DNA of 48,392 nt from Nocardia araoensis NBRC 100135 (GCF_000308435.1 NZ_BAFR01000011.1:1-48392), one strand, 5' to 3'; numbered from the stretch's first letter, positions 24,442-33,697 are shown. Program-made: numbers and translations. The notes: generated from the sequence alone by a model not told the origin.

Positions 24442-26067
24442 ATGGGCCTCGAATGGGACCTGGCCACCGACGTTGTCGTGGTCGGATACGGCGCCGCGGG
24501 GGCGGCGGCCGCGCTGGAAGCGACCGAGGCGGGCGCGCAGGTGCTCGTGCTGGAACGCTTCTCCGGAGGCGGGACGTCGGCGCTGTCCGGCGGCATCATC
24601 TACGCGGGCGGCGGCACCTCCGTGCAGCGCGAGGCGGGGGTCGAGGACACCCCCGAGGCGATGTACGCCTACCTCGAGCGCGAGGTCGGCGCCGCGGTCG
24701 CCCCCGAGACGCTGCGGCGGTTCGTCGACGAGAGCCCGGAACTGATCGAGTGGCTGAAGGCGCACGGCGTGCCGTTCGAGGCCTCGCTGTGCCCGTACAA
24801 GACTTCCTACCCCAACGACCGCTACTACCTGTACTACTCCGGCAGCGAGATCTCCGGCGCGTTCCGCGACATCCCGGCCGCCCAGCGCGGACATCGGGTG
24901 AAGGGCAGGGGCACTTCGGGCAAGAAGCTCACCGGTCCGCTCGCCGCCGCCGCGTCCAGGGCGGGCGTGCGCGTGGAAACCCTCACCAGGGTGACCCGAT
25001 TGATCACCGACGGCGCGGGCGCGGTGATCGGCGTCGAATGCCACACCCTGCGCGACGCGCCGGGCCGGGTCCGCGACCGCTACACCCGCATGGCGAAGGT
25101 CGCGGCCAAGCCGGGCATCTACTACCCGCCGCTGCGGCGGGCGCTGGAACAGCGGTTGGACCGGCTGGAACGCCGGTACGGCAGCACGATCCGGGTGCTG
25201 GCCCGGCGCGCGGTGGTGCTCAGCGCAGGCGGGTTCATCGCCAATCGCGACCTGGTGCGGCAGTACGCGCCCGCGTTCCACGGCGGTCTCGCCCTCGGCA
25301 CCACCGGCGACGACGGCAGCGGCATCCTGATGGCACAGCAGGTCGGCGCGGCCGTCGATCACATGGACAACGTCTCCGCGTGGCGATTCCTGCTCCCGCC
25401 CAGCGCTTTCACCGCGGCGCTGCTGGTGGACGCCGAAGGCCGCCGGGTGATCGACGAGACGCGCTACGGCGCCGCGGTCGGCAACAAGCTCATCACCGAG
25501 CACGACGGCAAGGGGTGGCTGCTGGCCGACGACCCGCTGATGCGCACCGCGATCGGGCAGATCGGCAAGCAGGGCGCCTGGTTCCAGCGCGGGCAGTTCG
25601 AGACCATGCGGCGCACCGCGATCCGCGGCGCGACGCTGGAGGAAGCGGCGGCGAAGGCGGGCATCGACCCGGCCGGGCTGCGCGCGACGGTCGACGCGCA
25701 CAACACCGCGATCGAGACCGGCGCACCCGATCCGGTCGGGAAACCCGCCGAGTTCACCGAACCGGTCCGCACCGGCCCGTTCTGGTTGTTGGATGTGGGC
25801 ATCAAACCGAGCCTGACCAACCCGTGCCCCATGCTCACCCTCGGCGGCGTCGTCGTGGACGAGCGCACCGGCGCGGTCAAGACGGCCGACGGGGCGGACA
25901 TCCCGGGGCTCTTCGCGGCCGGACGCACCGCGGTCGGCGTCTGCTCCGAGTCCTATGTCAGCGGGCTGTCGCTCGCCGATTGCGTCTTCTCCGGCCGCAG
26001 GGCAGGCCGGTCCGCCGCGGGCGAGCAGGTCTCGGCGCTGGAACAAGCAACTGTGGAAGGGAACTAG
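24442..26067 (+). CDS. KstD-like FAD-dependent dehydrogenase at the head of hsaEGF
   Basis: This 541-residue flavoprotein belongs to the ketosteroid dehydrogenase/fumarate reductase family. The FAD fold is DVVVVGYGAAGAAAALEATE at residues 9-28, then GGGTSALSGGIIYAGGG. The C-terminal flavin region includes PGLFAAGRTAVGVCSESYVS. It is clearly paralogous in fold to KstD but diverged. It could be a delta4-(5alpha)-dehydrogenase, a reductase of a steroid or HIP intermediate, or another ring-modifying enzyme. It has a KstR-like site 22 nt upstream, GGAG 9 nt before the ATG, and hsaE one base after its stop, so steroid duty is very likely. The substrate is unknown from sequence. Confidence 0.82.
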   Translation: MGLEWDLATDVVVVGYGAAGAAAALEATEAGAQVLVLERFSGGGTSALSGGIIYAGGGTSVQREAGVEDTPEAMYAYLEREVGAAVAPETLRRFVDESPELIEWLKAHGVPFEASLCPYKTSYPNDRYYLYYSGSEISGAFRDIPAAQRGHRVKGRGTSGKKLTGPLAAAASRAGVRVETLTRVTRLITDGAGAVIGVECHTLRDAPGRVRDRYTRMAKVAAKPGIYYPPLRRALEQRLDRLERRYGSTIRVLARRAVVLSAGGFIANRDLVRQYAPAFHGGLALGTTGDDGSGILMAQQVGAAVDHMDNVSAWRFLLPPSAFTAALLVDAEGRRVIDETRYGAAVGNKLITEHDGKGWLLADDPLMRTAIGQIGKQGAWFQRGQFETMRRTAIRGATLEEAAAKAGIDPAGLRATVDAHNTAIETGAPDPVGKPAEFTEPVRTGPFWLLDVGIKPSLTNPCPMLTLGGVVVDERTGAVKTADGADIPGLFAAGRTAVGVCSESYVSGLSLADCVFSGRRAGRSAAGEQVSALEQATVEGN

Positions 26068-26068
26068 C

Positions 26069-26854
26069 GTGCTGTCGGATGCGGTACGAGCCGAACTGGC
26101 CGACGAACTCGAGCGGGCGGAGCGCGACCGGGTGGCGATCGATCCGTTGATCGCCCGTCACCCTGATATCGACGTGGTCGACGCCTACGAGATCCAGTTG
26201 ATCAACATCCGGCGCAGGCTGGATGCGGGTGCGCGGGTGGTCGGGCACAAGGTGGGCCTGTCCTCGAAGGCCATGCAGCAGATGATGGGCGTCGACGAGC
26301 CCGATTACGGGCATCTGCTCGCGGAAATGGAAGTCTACGAGGACGTTCCGGTCGAAGCGGGCCGGTATCTGTTCCCCCGCGTGGAGGTGGAGGTCGGGTT
26401 CGTGCTGGGCGCCGATCTGCCCGGTGCGGAATGCACCGAGGAGGACGTGCTCGCCGCCACGGTCGCCTTCGCGCCCGCGATCGAGTTGATCGACTCGCGG
26501 ATCAAGGACTGGAACATCGGCTTGGCCGACACCATTTCCGACAACGCGTCTTCGGCCGGTTTCGTGCTCGGCGCGCAGCGGGTCGCGCCGAAGGACATCG
26601 ACATCAAGGCCATCGACGCGGTGCTCACCCGCAACGGCGAGGTGGTCGCCGAGGGCCGCAGCGACGCGGTGCTGGGCGATCCGGTGATCGCGGTGGCCTG
26701 GCTGGCGCGCAAGGTCGCGAGCTTCGGCGTGCGGTTGAAGGCCGGTGACATCGTGCTGCCCGGCTCCTGCACCCGCGCCATCGACGCCCGTCCGGGCGAT
26801 GAGTTCCATGCCGAGTTCGCCGGACTCGGCTCTGTCCGTCTGCAATTCACCTAG
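26069..26854 (+). CDS. hsaE: 2-hydroxyhexa-2,4-dienoate hydratase HsaE
   Basis: This 261-residue hydratase of the MhpD/fumarylacetoacetase-like fold has [20 protein letters not shown], the family signature, with metal-binding acidic residues in [12 protein letters not shown]. It hydrates 2-hydroxyhexa-2,4-dienoate, the C6 fragment released by HsaD, to 4-hydroxy-2-oxohexanoate. The GTG start follows GGAAGGGA and lies one base after the stop of the flavoprotein gene. hsaG follows after 10 nt. The length equals that of the mycobacterial protein. Confidence 0.94.
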   Translation: MLSDAVRAELADELERAERDRVAIDPLIARHPDIDVVDAYEIQLINIRRRLDAGARVVGHKVGLSSKAMQQMMGVDEPDYGHLLAEMEVYEDVPVEAGRYLFPRVEVEVGFVLGADLPGAECTEEDVLAATVAFAPAIELIDSRIKDWNIGLADTISDNASSAGFVLGAQRVAPKDIDIKAIDAVLTRNGEVVAEGRSDAVLGDPVIAVAWLARKVASFGVRLKAGDIVLPGSCTRAIDARPGDEFHAEFAGLGSVRLQFT

Positions 26855-26864
26855 GGAGGCTGTC

Positions 26865-27773
26865 GTGTCCAACGGGACCGTCACCGCCGCGATCGTCGGG
26901 TCCGGCAACATCAGCACCGATCTGCTGTACAAACTGCTGCGTTCGCAGAAGATCCAGCCGCGCTGGATGATCGGGATCGACCCGGACAGCGAGGGCCTGA
27001 AGCGGGCGCGCGGACTCGGGCTGGAAACTTCGCACGAGGGCGTGGACTGGCTGCTCGCGCAATCCGAACTGCCCGACCTGATCTTCGAGGCGACCTCGGC
27101 GTACGTGCATCGCGCCGCCGCCCCGCGCTACGCCGAGGCGGGTATCCGCGCCGTCGACCTCACCCCGGCCGCCGTCGGCCCCGCCGTGGTGCCGCCGGTG
27201 AACCTGGGTGCGAACCTCGACGCGCCGAACGTCAACATGATCACCTGCGGTGGTCAGGCGACGATTCCGATCGTCGCCGCGGTCTCGCGGGTCGTCGCGG
27301 TGCCGTACGCGGAGATCGTCGCGTCGGTGTCGTCGGTCTCCGCCGGTCCCGGTACCCGGGCGAACATCGATGAGTTCACCAAGACCACCAGCCGTGGCGT
27401 GGAGACCATCGGCGGAGCGCAGCGCGGCAAGGCCATCATCATCCTGAATCCGGCCGAGCCGCCGATGATCATGCGCGACACCATCTTCTGCGCCATCCCC
27501 GAGGACGCCGACACCGACGCGATCGCCGACTCGATCCACCGGATGGTCGCCGACATCCAGCAGTACGTGCCTGGCTACCGGCTGCTGAACGAGCCGCAGT
27601 TCGACGAGCCGTCGGTGGTCTCCGGCGGCATGGCGAAGGTGTCGGTGTTCGTGGAGGTGGAGGGCGCGGGCGACTTCCTGCCCCCGTACGCGGGCAACCT
27701 CGACATCATGACCGCCGCCGCGACGCAGGTCGGCGAGGTCATCGCCGAACAGATCGTCACGGCCCGGGTGTAA
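26865..27773 (+). CDS. hsaG: Acylating propionaldehyde dehydrogenase HsaG
   Basis: This 302-residue enzyme has an N-terminal Rossmann motif [14 protein letters not shown] and the catalytic cysteine in [12 protein letters not shown] (Cys128). It converts propionaldehyde and CoA to propionyl-CoA with NAD+, and the aldehyde is channelled from HsaF in a complex. The GTG start is set by AGGGAGG 5 nt upstream. hsaF begins 12 nt after its stop. Confidence 0.95.
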   Translation: MSNGTVTAAIVGSGNISTDLLYKLLRSQKIQPRWMIGIDPDSEGLKRARGLGLETSHEGVDWLLAQSELPDLIFEATSAYVHRAAAPRYAEAGIRAVDLTPAAVGPAVVPPVNLGANLDAPNVNMITCGGQATIPIVAAVSRVVAVPYAEIVASVSSVSAGPGTRANIDEFTKTTSRGVETIGGAQRGKAIIILNPAEPPMIMRDTIFCAIPEDADTDAIADSIHRMVADIQQYVPGYRLLNEPQFDEPSVVSGGMAKVSVFVEVEGAGDFLPPYAGNLDIMTAAATQVGEVIAEQIVTARV

Positions 27774-27785
27774 GGAGCTTTCGAC

Positions 27786-28823
27786 ATGGCCTACTCAGCA
27801 GAACTCGACATCCGCGTCACCGACACCTCGCTGCGCGACGGATCCCACCACAAGCGCCACCAGTTCACCGCCACCGAGGTCCGCGACATCGTGGCCGCGC
27901 TCGACGGCGCCGGTGTGCCGGTGATCGAGGTGACCCACGGCGACGGACTGGGCGGTTCGTCGTTCAACTACGGTTTCTCCAAGACCCCGGAGCAGGAACT
28001 GGTCACCATCGCGGCCGAGACGGCGAAGCGGGCGAAGATCGCCGTGCTGATGCTGCCCGGCGTCGGGGTGAAGGAAGACATCAAGATCTCGCAGGACAAC
28101 GGCGCGTCCATCTGCCGGATCGCCACGCACTGCACCGAGGCCGACGTGTCGATCCAGCACTTCGGTCTGGCGCGGGAACTCGGGCTGGAGACGGTCGGGT
28201 TCCTGATGATGTCGCACACCCAGCCGCCGGAGGTGCTGGCCAAGCAGGCGCGCATCATGGCCGACGCGGGCTGCCAGTGCGTCTACATCGTCGACTCGGC
28301 CGGGGCGCTGGTGCTCGAGCAGGTCTCCGACCGGGTCGCGGCGCTGGTGGCCGAACTCGGCGACGACGCGCAGGTCGGCTTCCACGGCCACGAGAACCTG
28401 GATCTGGCCGTCGCCAACTCGATCTACGCCATCCGTGCCGGCGCGAAGCAGATCGACGGCAGCGCGCGACGTTTCGGCGCGGGCGCGGGCAACACGCCGG
28501 TCGAGGCGCTGGTCGGCGTGTGCGACAAGCTGGGCGTGAAGACCGGCATCGATTTCTTCGCCATCGCCGACGCCGCCGAAGACGTCGTCCGCCCGGCGAT
28601 GCCGCAGGAATGCCTGCTCGATCGCCAAGCCCTGATGATGGGCTACGCGGGCGTCTACTCCAGCTTCCTCAAGCACGCCGAACGGCAAGCCGAGCGTTAC
28701 GGCGTCTCGGCCGCCGAGATGCTCGTGCGCGCGGGCAAGCGCAAGCTGGTCGGCGGGCAGGAGGATCAGCTCATCGACATCGCGCTGGAATTGCAGCGGG
28801 AGAAGGCGACCGTCACCGCCTGA
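27786..28823 (+). CDS. hsaF: 4-hydroxy-2-oxohexanoate aldolase HsaF
   Basis: This 345-residue class II aldolase of the DmpG/BphI type has the metal-binding [15 protein letters not shown] at residues about 13-27 and [15 protein letters not shown], with the two metal-ligand histidines, in the barrel. It splits 4-hydroxy-2-oxohexanoate to pyruvate and propionaldehyde, passing the latter to HsaG. AAGGAG is 8 nt upstream of the ATG. A strong terminator follows, so the KstD-like-hsaE-hsaG-hsaF unit ends here. Confidence 0.95.
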   Translation: MAYSAELDIRVTDTSLRDGSHHKRHQFTATEVRDIVAALDGAGVPVIEVTHGDGLGGSSFNYGFSKTPEQELVTIAAETAKRAKIAVLMLPGVGVKEDIKISQDNGASICRIATHCTEADVSIQHFGLARELGLETVGFLMMSHTQPPEVLAKQARIMADAGCQCVYIVDSAGALVLEQVSDRVAALVAELGDDAQVGFHGHENLDLAVANSIYAIRAGAKQIDGSARRFGAGAGNTPVEALVGVCDKLGVKTGIDFFAIADAAEDVVRPAMPQECLLDRQALMMGYAGVYSSFLKHAERQAERYGVSAAEMLVRAGKRKLVGGQEDQLIDIALELQREKATVTA

Positions 28824-28836
28824 CCGGACGGATGAA

Positions 28837-28870
28837 GCGGGCCGCGAACGAAATCACGTTCGCGGCCCGC
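28837..28870 (+). terminator. Strong hairpin terminator after hsaF
   Basis: Two perfect 14-nt complementary arms around a 6-nt loop lie 13 nt after the hsaF stop. They lie between convergent operons and may serve both strands. The following stretch to 29053 holds no gene that I can support. Confidence 0.8.
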
Positions 28871-29053
28871 TCTGCCCAGAACACCGAGAGCCAGTTCCAT
28901 CGCGAACTCCTCTACGGTCGCGCTACCCGGTTCGGTGGGTCGAGGGCAGCGGCAGTGCCGGCATCAGGCACAGCAATACCGCAAATCCGAGCGAAGTTTC
29001 GATGTCGGAGGCGAGCAGCCTTGCGCCTCGAACGGCGTCATCCATGTCCACGG

Positions 29054-30223
29054 CTACGCCAGAACCTCGGCGACGAAGTCGAGCACATCCGGCCAGGCGG
29101 CTCCGACGATCCCTTCGTGATCGGTGTCGTAGCTGTGGAACTCGTATCTCGTTCCGGCGAGTGTGTATTGGGCGAGCAACAACCGGGTGAGCGCGATGGG
29201 AACGACGTTGTCGGCGGTGCCGTGCGCGATGAACACCGGGCCGCGGTAGCCCGAGGTCGGTACCGCCAGGTAGCGGGTGAGGGCGTCGGCCAACGGGCTG
29301 ACCGCCACCGGTCTCCGGAGCATCGATCCGAGCGGTAAGCCCCGGACCGCCGCCTGCCATTCCCGTTGGCACCGACCGTCGATCCGAGCCAGCGCGTCCG
29401 CGCCAACGGGTGTGAGTACGTCCGCCACCGCGTCGGGTGCGACGAGACGCATCCCGTTCAGCATGGCGGTGAACAGGGCGGTGGAGCCTTCGAAGCCGGG
29501 GACCTGCGGCACATACGGCCCGGCCACGGCGAGCACTCCCTCGATATTGGACGGCGGCGCGAGCGCCGCGGTGCCCCGGAATTCGAGTTCGGGAGCGTAG
29601 CTGTCGGCGATGCCGCCGGTGTTGAGCGCGGCGTGCCCACCCTGTGACACGCCGGCTACCGCCCACCTGCCCGCGAGCGTGGTGTCGACGTGGCGGGCGG
29701 CACGGACCAGATCGACGGTCGCCGTGGCTTCGGTGCGCGACTGGAGATAGGGATGCGTGGTGGCCGCGCCCACGCCGAGACCGACGTAATCCGGCGCGAC
29801 GACCGCATAGCCCCGCTCCAGCAGTTGCTGGACGATGGGCGCGTCGTATCGCGGGTTCGCGCTGATCCCGCACGAAGCGCCGAGTCCGCTGGTCCCGTGC
29901 TCCCAGGCGACGATCGGCCAGCCGCCCGCGGGCGGTGTTCCGGCCGGTGTCGCGAGCACGCCGGTCGCCGTCGTCGGCGCGCCGGTCGGGCCCTCGGTGA
30001 CGTACTCGATGAAACGGGCGGACTCGATACCGCCCCATCCGCCCGGAAACCCGTGCGAGCCGACCACCGAGCCCGGTTCCGCTGTCGGCCACGCGGTCTC
30101 GTCGGCGTGCGCGGCCGTTCCCGCCGCGGCAATACCGAGCACGGCGAGCGAGCAGAGCACCAACGCCATCGCGCGCTGCGGCTTCGGTATGGCGGCGGCA
30201 GGGTGGAACCAGTTGGCGAACAT
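29054..30223 (-). CDS. Secreted alpha/beta-hydrolase, secretory lipase family
   Basis: This 389-residue exported hydrolase has a signal peptide with a hydrophobic core MALVLCSLAVLGIAAAGTA and a likely cleavage site near AHADE. The mature enzyme has an oxyanion/lid region, nucleophile GVSQGG, acid HGTADNVVP and base DTDHEG, the order expected of the secretory lipase (LIP) family. It may hydrolyse triacylglycerols or other esters outside the cell. The internal ATG with GGAGGAAG just upstream was preferred over one 11 codons earlier. It sits beside a steroid cluster but has no KstR site. Palindromes lie upstream. Confidence 0.88.
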   Translation of the reverse strand: MFANWFHPAAAIPKPQRAMALVLCSLAVLGIAAAGTAAHADETAWPTAEPGSVVGSHGFPGGWGGIESARFIEYVTEGPTGAPTTATGVLATPAGTPPAGGWPIVAWEHGTSGLGASCGISANPRYDAPIVQQLLERGYAVVAPDYVGLGVGAATTHPYLQSRTEATATVDLVRAARHVDTTLAGRWAVAGVSQGGHAALNTGGIADSYAPELEFRGTAALAPPSNIEGVLAVAGPYVPQVPGFEGSTALFTAMLNGMRLVAPDAVADVLTPVGADALARIDGRCQREWQAAVRGLPLGSMLRRPVAVSPLADALTRYLAVPTSGYRGPVFIAHGTADNVVPIALTRLLLAQYTLAGTRYEFHSYDTDHEGIVGAAWPDVLDFVAEVLA

Positions 30224-30249
30224 CGGCTTCCTCCGCAGACCCGACCCGA

Positions 30250-30265
30250 AGTGCACTGCTGCACT
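30250..30265. repeat. Short inverted/direct repeat upstream of the lipase gene
   Basis: AGTGCA and TGCACT flank CTGC, and the minus strand reads CAGTGCA twice in a row. It lies 27-42 nt before the lipase start, followed by an AT-rich GAATATTC. It may be part of the promoter or an operator. Confidence 0.35.
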
Positions 30266-30332
30266 GAATATTCCAGCTTACGGCGAGTACCGGTCACAGT
30301 GGGTTCGCGCTCGGCAAATCAACGACCGCCAT

Positions 30333-30349
30333 CGAGTATCTGATACTCG
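30333..30349. promoter_or_regulatory. 17-bp palindrome between ATP-grasp and lipase genes
   Basis: CGAGTATC and GATACTCG are exact reverse complements around one T. The centre is too short for a good full hairpin, so a protein-binding site upstream of the lipase gene is more likely than a terminator of the ATP-grasp gene ending 12 nt away. Confidence 0.5.
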
Positions 30350-30360
30350 TCTGCCCGTGC

Positions 30361-31206
30361 TCAACTCGCGCGGAGGAGGGCGATCAGCTCTTCGGCCGGA
30401 ATGGTTTGCGGGCGGTCGCTGACCTGGCCGTCTCCGAGTTCGACCAGGCGCCAGGTCCGGTCGTCGCGTAGTGCGAAGTCGGCCGTGACGAAGGGGAGGC
30501 CGAGGGCGGTGATGGCGTCCTCGACGGTGGCCGGATCGAAAGCGACGGTGGGCATTTCCTCCGGGGTGTCCGGGTGCGGGCCGATCAACCGGCACTTGCC
30601 GTCCACCCACCAGGTGCGGACTTCGGCCGACCGGAAATGCTCGAAGCGGCGCAGGACGAATCCACCGGTCAGGTCTTCGCCGCGGAGTTCACGGAATCTG
30701 GTCGCCACGCGCCAGGCGGAGTCCTGGTCCGCCACGTCGGGGATGAAGGCCGCTTCGTGCCAGTAGTGCTTCATCGACTTGGTGTAGTCGCGCAGGACGA
30801 CGGGGCCTGTTCCCAGCTCTCGGCATGCGTGATCGAATGCGGCGCGATCGTTCCCTGTGGTCCATACCGATCGCGGAGTCAGCTCGGCGAGTGCGGAATA
30901 CCAGCCTGGCAACTCGTGCGCGCGCCGATACTGCTCGGCGTTCGTGCGGAGCGTGACGTCCCGCTGCCGCAAGCTCCGGTCGAATGCGGCGTACTGCTCG
31001 CTGCGCAACATCCAGCCGCGATAAACAGCCGCGCCGCCCGTCCGGACACGGTCGACGGCCTCGTCCGCGCCACCAGCACGGGCCAACGCGTCGTGATCGA
31101 CCACAGCGACTTCTATCCCGGCGGCACGAGCGGCATCCGCCTCCGCGGCGAAATGCGCATCGACGCGTCGGGGGCGAAGCACATCGGCCGGAACAAGCAG
31201 CAGCAC
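30361..31206 (-). CDS. ATP-grasp domain protein of unknown specificity
   Basis: This 281-residue protein looks like an ATP-grasp ligase-type protein. RFRELRGEDLTGGFVLRRFE and ADFALRDDRTWRLVELGDGQ resemble the B and C parts of the fold, where acidic residues bind Mg-ATP. The N-terminal part (VLLLVPADVLRPRRVDAHF) is a pre-ATP-grasp-like domain. No substrate can be named. The GTG start was chosen because AGGA lies 8 nt upstream; a TTG 12 codons further out has no ribosome site. It follows the YdeI-like gene by 90 nt on the same strand. Confidence 0.75.
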   Translation of the reverse strand: MLLLVPADVLRPRRVDAHFAAEADAARAAGIEVAVVDHDALARAGGADEAVDRVRTGGAAVYRGWMLRSEQYAAFDRSLRQRDVTLRTNAEQYRRAHELPGWYSALAELTPRSVWTTGNDRAAFDHACRELGTGPVVLRDYTKSMKHYWHEAAFIPDVADQDSAWRVATRFRELRGEDLTGGFVLRRFEHFRSAEVRTWWVDGKCRLIGPHPDTPEEMPTVAFDPATVEDAITALGLPFVTADFALRDDRTWRLVELGDGQVSDRPQTIPAEELIALLRAS

Positions 31207-31296
31207 AACCCATATCCTCGCGTCCGCACACGTGATTCCCAACCGATTTCCGCCGCTTGTCGATGTGTACTCGACTGCCTTTGAAATGGGGCCCCA

Positions 31297-31869
31297 CTAC
31301 GCGGCCGACTGATTCAACTCATCGAGCATGCGCCGCACCTGTCCGGCCCGCTCGGCGGAACTCCGCGTCTTCATCAGCCGCAGGAAGTACGCGTACCGCG
31401 CGGTGCGATCGAGCTGCTCGAATCTCTCCTGTGCGCCGGGATTCGCGCTGAGCGCTTCGAGCAAGTCGGCCGGGCAGGTGGCGGTCCGCTGACCTTCGTA
31501 GGCGGACGCCCAGCGCCCATCGGACTGCGCGGCGGCGATGGCCGCGAAACCGGGAGCCCGCATGCGACCCGCGGCGATGAGCGCTTCGGCTTTGGCGACA
31601 TTGATCCGCGACCACGGGCTCCTCGGACGGCGCGGCGAGTACCGCTGAAGGTAGTGCTCGGCGTCGAGGCCGCGGCGGTGACTGTCGATCCAGCCGAAGC
31701 AGAGCGCGCCGTCGAGCGCCTCGCTGTGGCTGATCGTCCTACCAGCCGCCCCTTTCTTGGCGATCTTCAGCCAGACATCGGAGGCTTCGTCGTGATTGGC
31801 CGCGAGCCACTCCTCCCACTGCGCGACATCGCCACAAGTAAGGATTCTTGTCCCATCGAACCGACCCAC
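31297..31869 (-). CDS. YdeI/OmpD-associated family protein
   Basis: This 190-residue protein matches the YdeI family pattern: DVAQWEEWLAANHDEASDVW, ALCFGWIDSHRRGLDAEHYL, RYSPRRPRSPWSRINVAKA, and a helical end with YAYFLRLMKTRSSAERAG. Its molecular role is not settled; some homologues affect sensitivity to antimicrobial peptides or bacteriocins. The GTG start is set by TGGAGGG 5 nt upstream; the frame stays open 12 codons further. A 9+9 bp inverted repeat lies about 55-77 nt upstream. Confidence 0.82.
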   Translation of the reverse strand: MGRFDGTRILTCGDVAQWEEWLAANHDEASDVWLKIAKKGAAGRTISHSEALDGALCFGWIDSHRRGLDAEHYLQRYSPRRPRSPWSRINVAKAEALIAAGRMRAPGFAAIAAAQSDGRWASAYEGQRTATCPADLLEALSANPGAQERFEQLDRTARYAYFLRLMKTRSSAERAGQVRRMLDELNQSAA

Positions 31870-31923
31870 GATGCCCTCCAAAAGATGCGGTGCTGCTGCC
31901 TGCACACCTCATCCTCCGCCCCA

Positions 31924-31946
31924 AAGTGCTCATCAATTGAGCACTT
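31924..31946. repeat. 9-bp inverted repeat upstream of the YdeI-like gene
   Basis: AAGTGCTCA and TGAGCACTT are perfect complements separated by TCAAT, and the centre contains the palindrome TCAATTGA. The AT-rich character and position in a divergent gap suggest an operator. Confidence 0.45.
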
Positions 31947-32115
31947 CACGAGTGGCACATGAGCGTGCGGGTATCTCGGGTTTCGCCGCGCTCATGCACC
32001 ACTCGCGAAGCAGGGCGGGTGTCGCTGCCCCGGTACGTTGAAGCCGTGGCGGCGATGATCGCGAGGCCACTCGGATCGTCGCGGTCTGCTTCGCAACCGT
32101 CGAGAGGAGAAACGA

Positions 32116-32974
32116 ATGACCATCGACATTCGCAAGGTGACCGTCCTCGGCACCGGGGTGCTCGGTTCTCAGATCGCATTCCAGACCGCCTTCCGCGGTT
32201 TCGAGGTGACGGCATACGACATCGACGACAAGGCGTTGGCCGCGGCCAGGGAGCGACTCGACAAGCTCGCAGCGGTCTACCGCGAGCAGGTACCCGGCGG
32301 CGGGGACGGGAAGGCTGAGCAGACGGCGGCAAGTATCGCGCTCGATTCCGACCTGGCTCGAGCGGTGCAGGACGCGGACCTGGTCATCGAGGCCATTCCC
32401 GAGGTGCTGAGCATCAAGCAGCAGACCTACGAGCAGCTCGGCCGGGTCGCACCGGAGCGCACGATCTTCGCCACCAACTCCTCCACCCTGCTGCCCAGCG
32501 CCATGAAGGACTTCACCGGCCGCCCGGACCGATTCCTCGCGCTGCACTTCGCTAATCAGGTGTGGCACTTCAACACGGCCGAGATCATGGGCACCGCCGA
32601 CACCGACCCGAACGTGTACCAGGCCGTGGTCGACTTCGCCTCCGAGATCGGCATGGTGCCGATCGAAATCCACAAGGAAAAGGCCGGTTACGTCCTGAAC
32701 TCGCTGCTGGTGCCGTTGCTCAACGCAGGCATGAGCCTGGCGGCGGGCGGTTACGCCGATCCCGAAGCGGTGGACAAGACCTTGGCAGATCGGCACCGGC
32801 GCCCCGGCCGGGCCGTTCCGCATCCTCGACATCATCGGACTGACCACGCCGTACAACATCCTCGTCAACAACGAGGACGAGGACTCCCAACGGCTGGCCC
32901 AGTGGTTGAAGGAGAACTACATCGACAAGGGCAAGCTCGGCATCGCCACCGGAGAGGGCTTCTACAAGTACTGA
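32116..32974 (+). pseudogene. 3-hydroxyacyl-CoA dehydrogenase with a +1 frameshift
   Basis: The reading frame starts after GAGGAG with MTIDIRKVTVLGTGVLGSQI (Rossmann NAD fold) and runs through ATNSSTLLPSAMKDFTGRPD and EKAGYVLNSLLVPLLNAG, as in 3-hydroxybutyryl-CoA-type dehydrogenases. At codon about 222 the text ACCTTGGCAG carries one base too many. Removing a T at 32782-32783 restores DKTWQIGTGAPAGPFRILDI and a proper end GEGFYKY, for about 285 residues. Without the fix the frame runs into arginine-rich nonsense to 33081. This is either a real inactivating insertion or a sequencing error. Function would be NAD-dependent oxidation of a 3-hydroxyacyl-CoA. The NAD domain is intact. Confidence 0.85.
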
Positions 32975-33009
32975 TTCGGCGAGGGGGCAACATACGCCGG
33001 CATTATGCG

Positions 33010-33417
33010 CTAGACCGCGACGACCTCGAGCATGCTTTCCAGACCCCGGAAATCCGCGCTGTTGCGGGTGTACAGCGGTAACCCACGTGCGGATGCGATC
33101 GCCGCTATGAGCAGATCCATTCGGCGCGGCCGCGGGTCGCGTTTCGCTGCCAGGGTGAGTGCTACCAGGGTGCCGTAGCGTGTCGCGGCGTCTTCGTCGA
33201 AGGGCAACGGATCGAAATCCACGATGGCGGCGCCGAGTTGCTCGGATCGGGCGGATCGGGTGGCAGCGTCGTTCGCCATGGCGACGCCTTGGTGCAATTC
33301 GGCCAGCGTGATCGCCGTTATCTCGCATATCTCCGGCAAAGACGCAGGATCGAGCGCGTACAGGTCGATGTAGGTGCAGGTGTCCAATACGCCTGATGCG
33401 TGCCGCCGCTCGGTCAT
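33010..33417 (-). CDS. vapC: VapC-type PIN-domain toxin
   Basis: This 135-residue PIN-domain nuclease has its acidic active site visible as Asp12 in VLDTCTYID, Glu40 in ITLAELHQG and Asp101 in RRMDLLIAA, with Asp122 in RNSADF as the probable fourth. VapC toxins cleave RNA, often tRNA or rRNA. The ATG overlaps the antitoxin stop in ATGA, the classic antitoxin-first arrangement, and this start leaves the conserved Asp at the usual place. The pair lies just downstream of the hsa operon on the same strand. Confidence 0.9.
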   Translation of the reverse strand: MTERRHASGVLDTCTYIDLYALDPASLPEICEITAITLAELHQGVAMANDAATRSARSEQLGAAIVDFDPLPFDEDAATRYGTLVALTLAAKRDPRPRRMDLLIAAIASARGLPLYTRNSADFRGLESMLEVVAV

Positions 33418-33689
33418 GAACGCGAACCCCAAGCGTCGTCGTCGCCGACTCGATCCTCTGTTCCGAAGAAATCGTCGGCCTCTCGCCGCATGCGGGCATA
33501 GTCGACACGCGGGAGTTTGCGATGCCGTTCGACGAGTTCTTCCGCCGTTCGACGGCGCTTTCGGCCGACCGGTCGCACTTCGGCGACCTCGACCCCATTG
33601 CGGGTCACGCGAAAGGTCTCCCCGGCCTCGACGGCATCCATGACTGCCGCTGAGTTGTTGCGGAACTCACGCTGCGTGATCACCTTCAT
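33414..33689 (-). CDS. vapB: Phd/YefM-type antitoxin of the VapBC pair
   Basis: This 91-residue antitoxin has an N-terminal Phd/YefM DNA-binding fold, MKVITQREFRNNSAAVMDAV, followed by GETFRVTRNGVEVAEVRPV. A charged C-terminal half (RMRREADDFFGTEDR) probably wraps the toxin. It is expected to neutralise the coupled PIN toxin and repress its own promoter. An 8+8 bp inverted repeat stands 9 nt upstream of its start. Confidence 0.9.
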   Translation of the reverse strand: MKVITQREFRNNSAAVMDAVEAGETFRVTRNGVEVAEVRPVGRKRRRTAEELVERHRKLPRVDYARMRREADDFFGTEDRVGDDDAWGSRS

Positions 33690-33697
33690 AGCGTGAT

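Noticed and set aside
28923..29046. A short minus-strand frame with a hydrophobic stretch after the lipase gene
   Set aside because: About 40 codons, no ribosome site and no known homology; chance is more likely.
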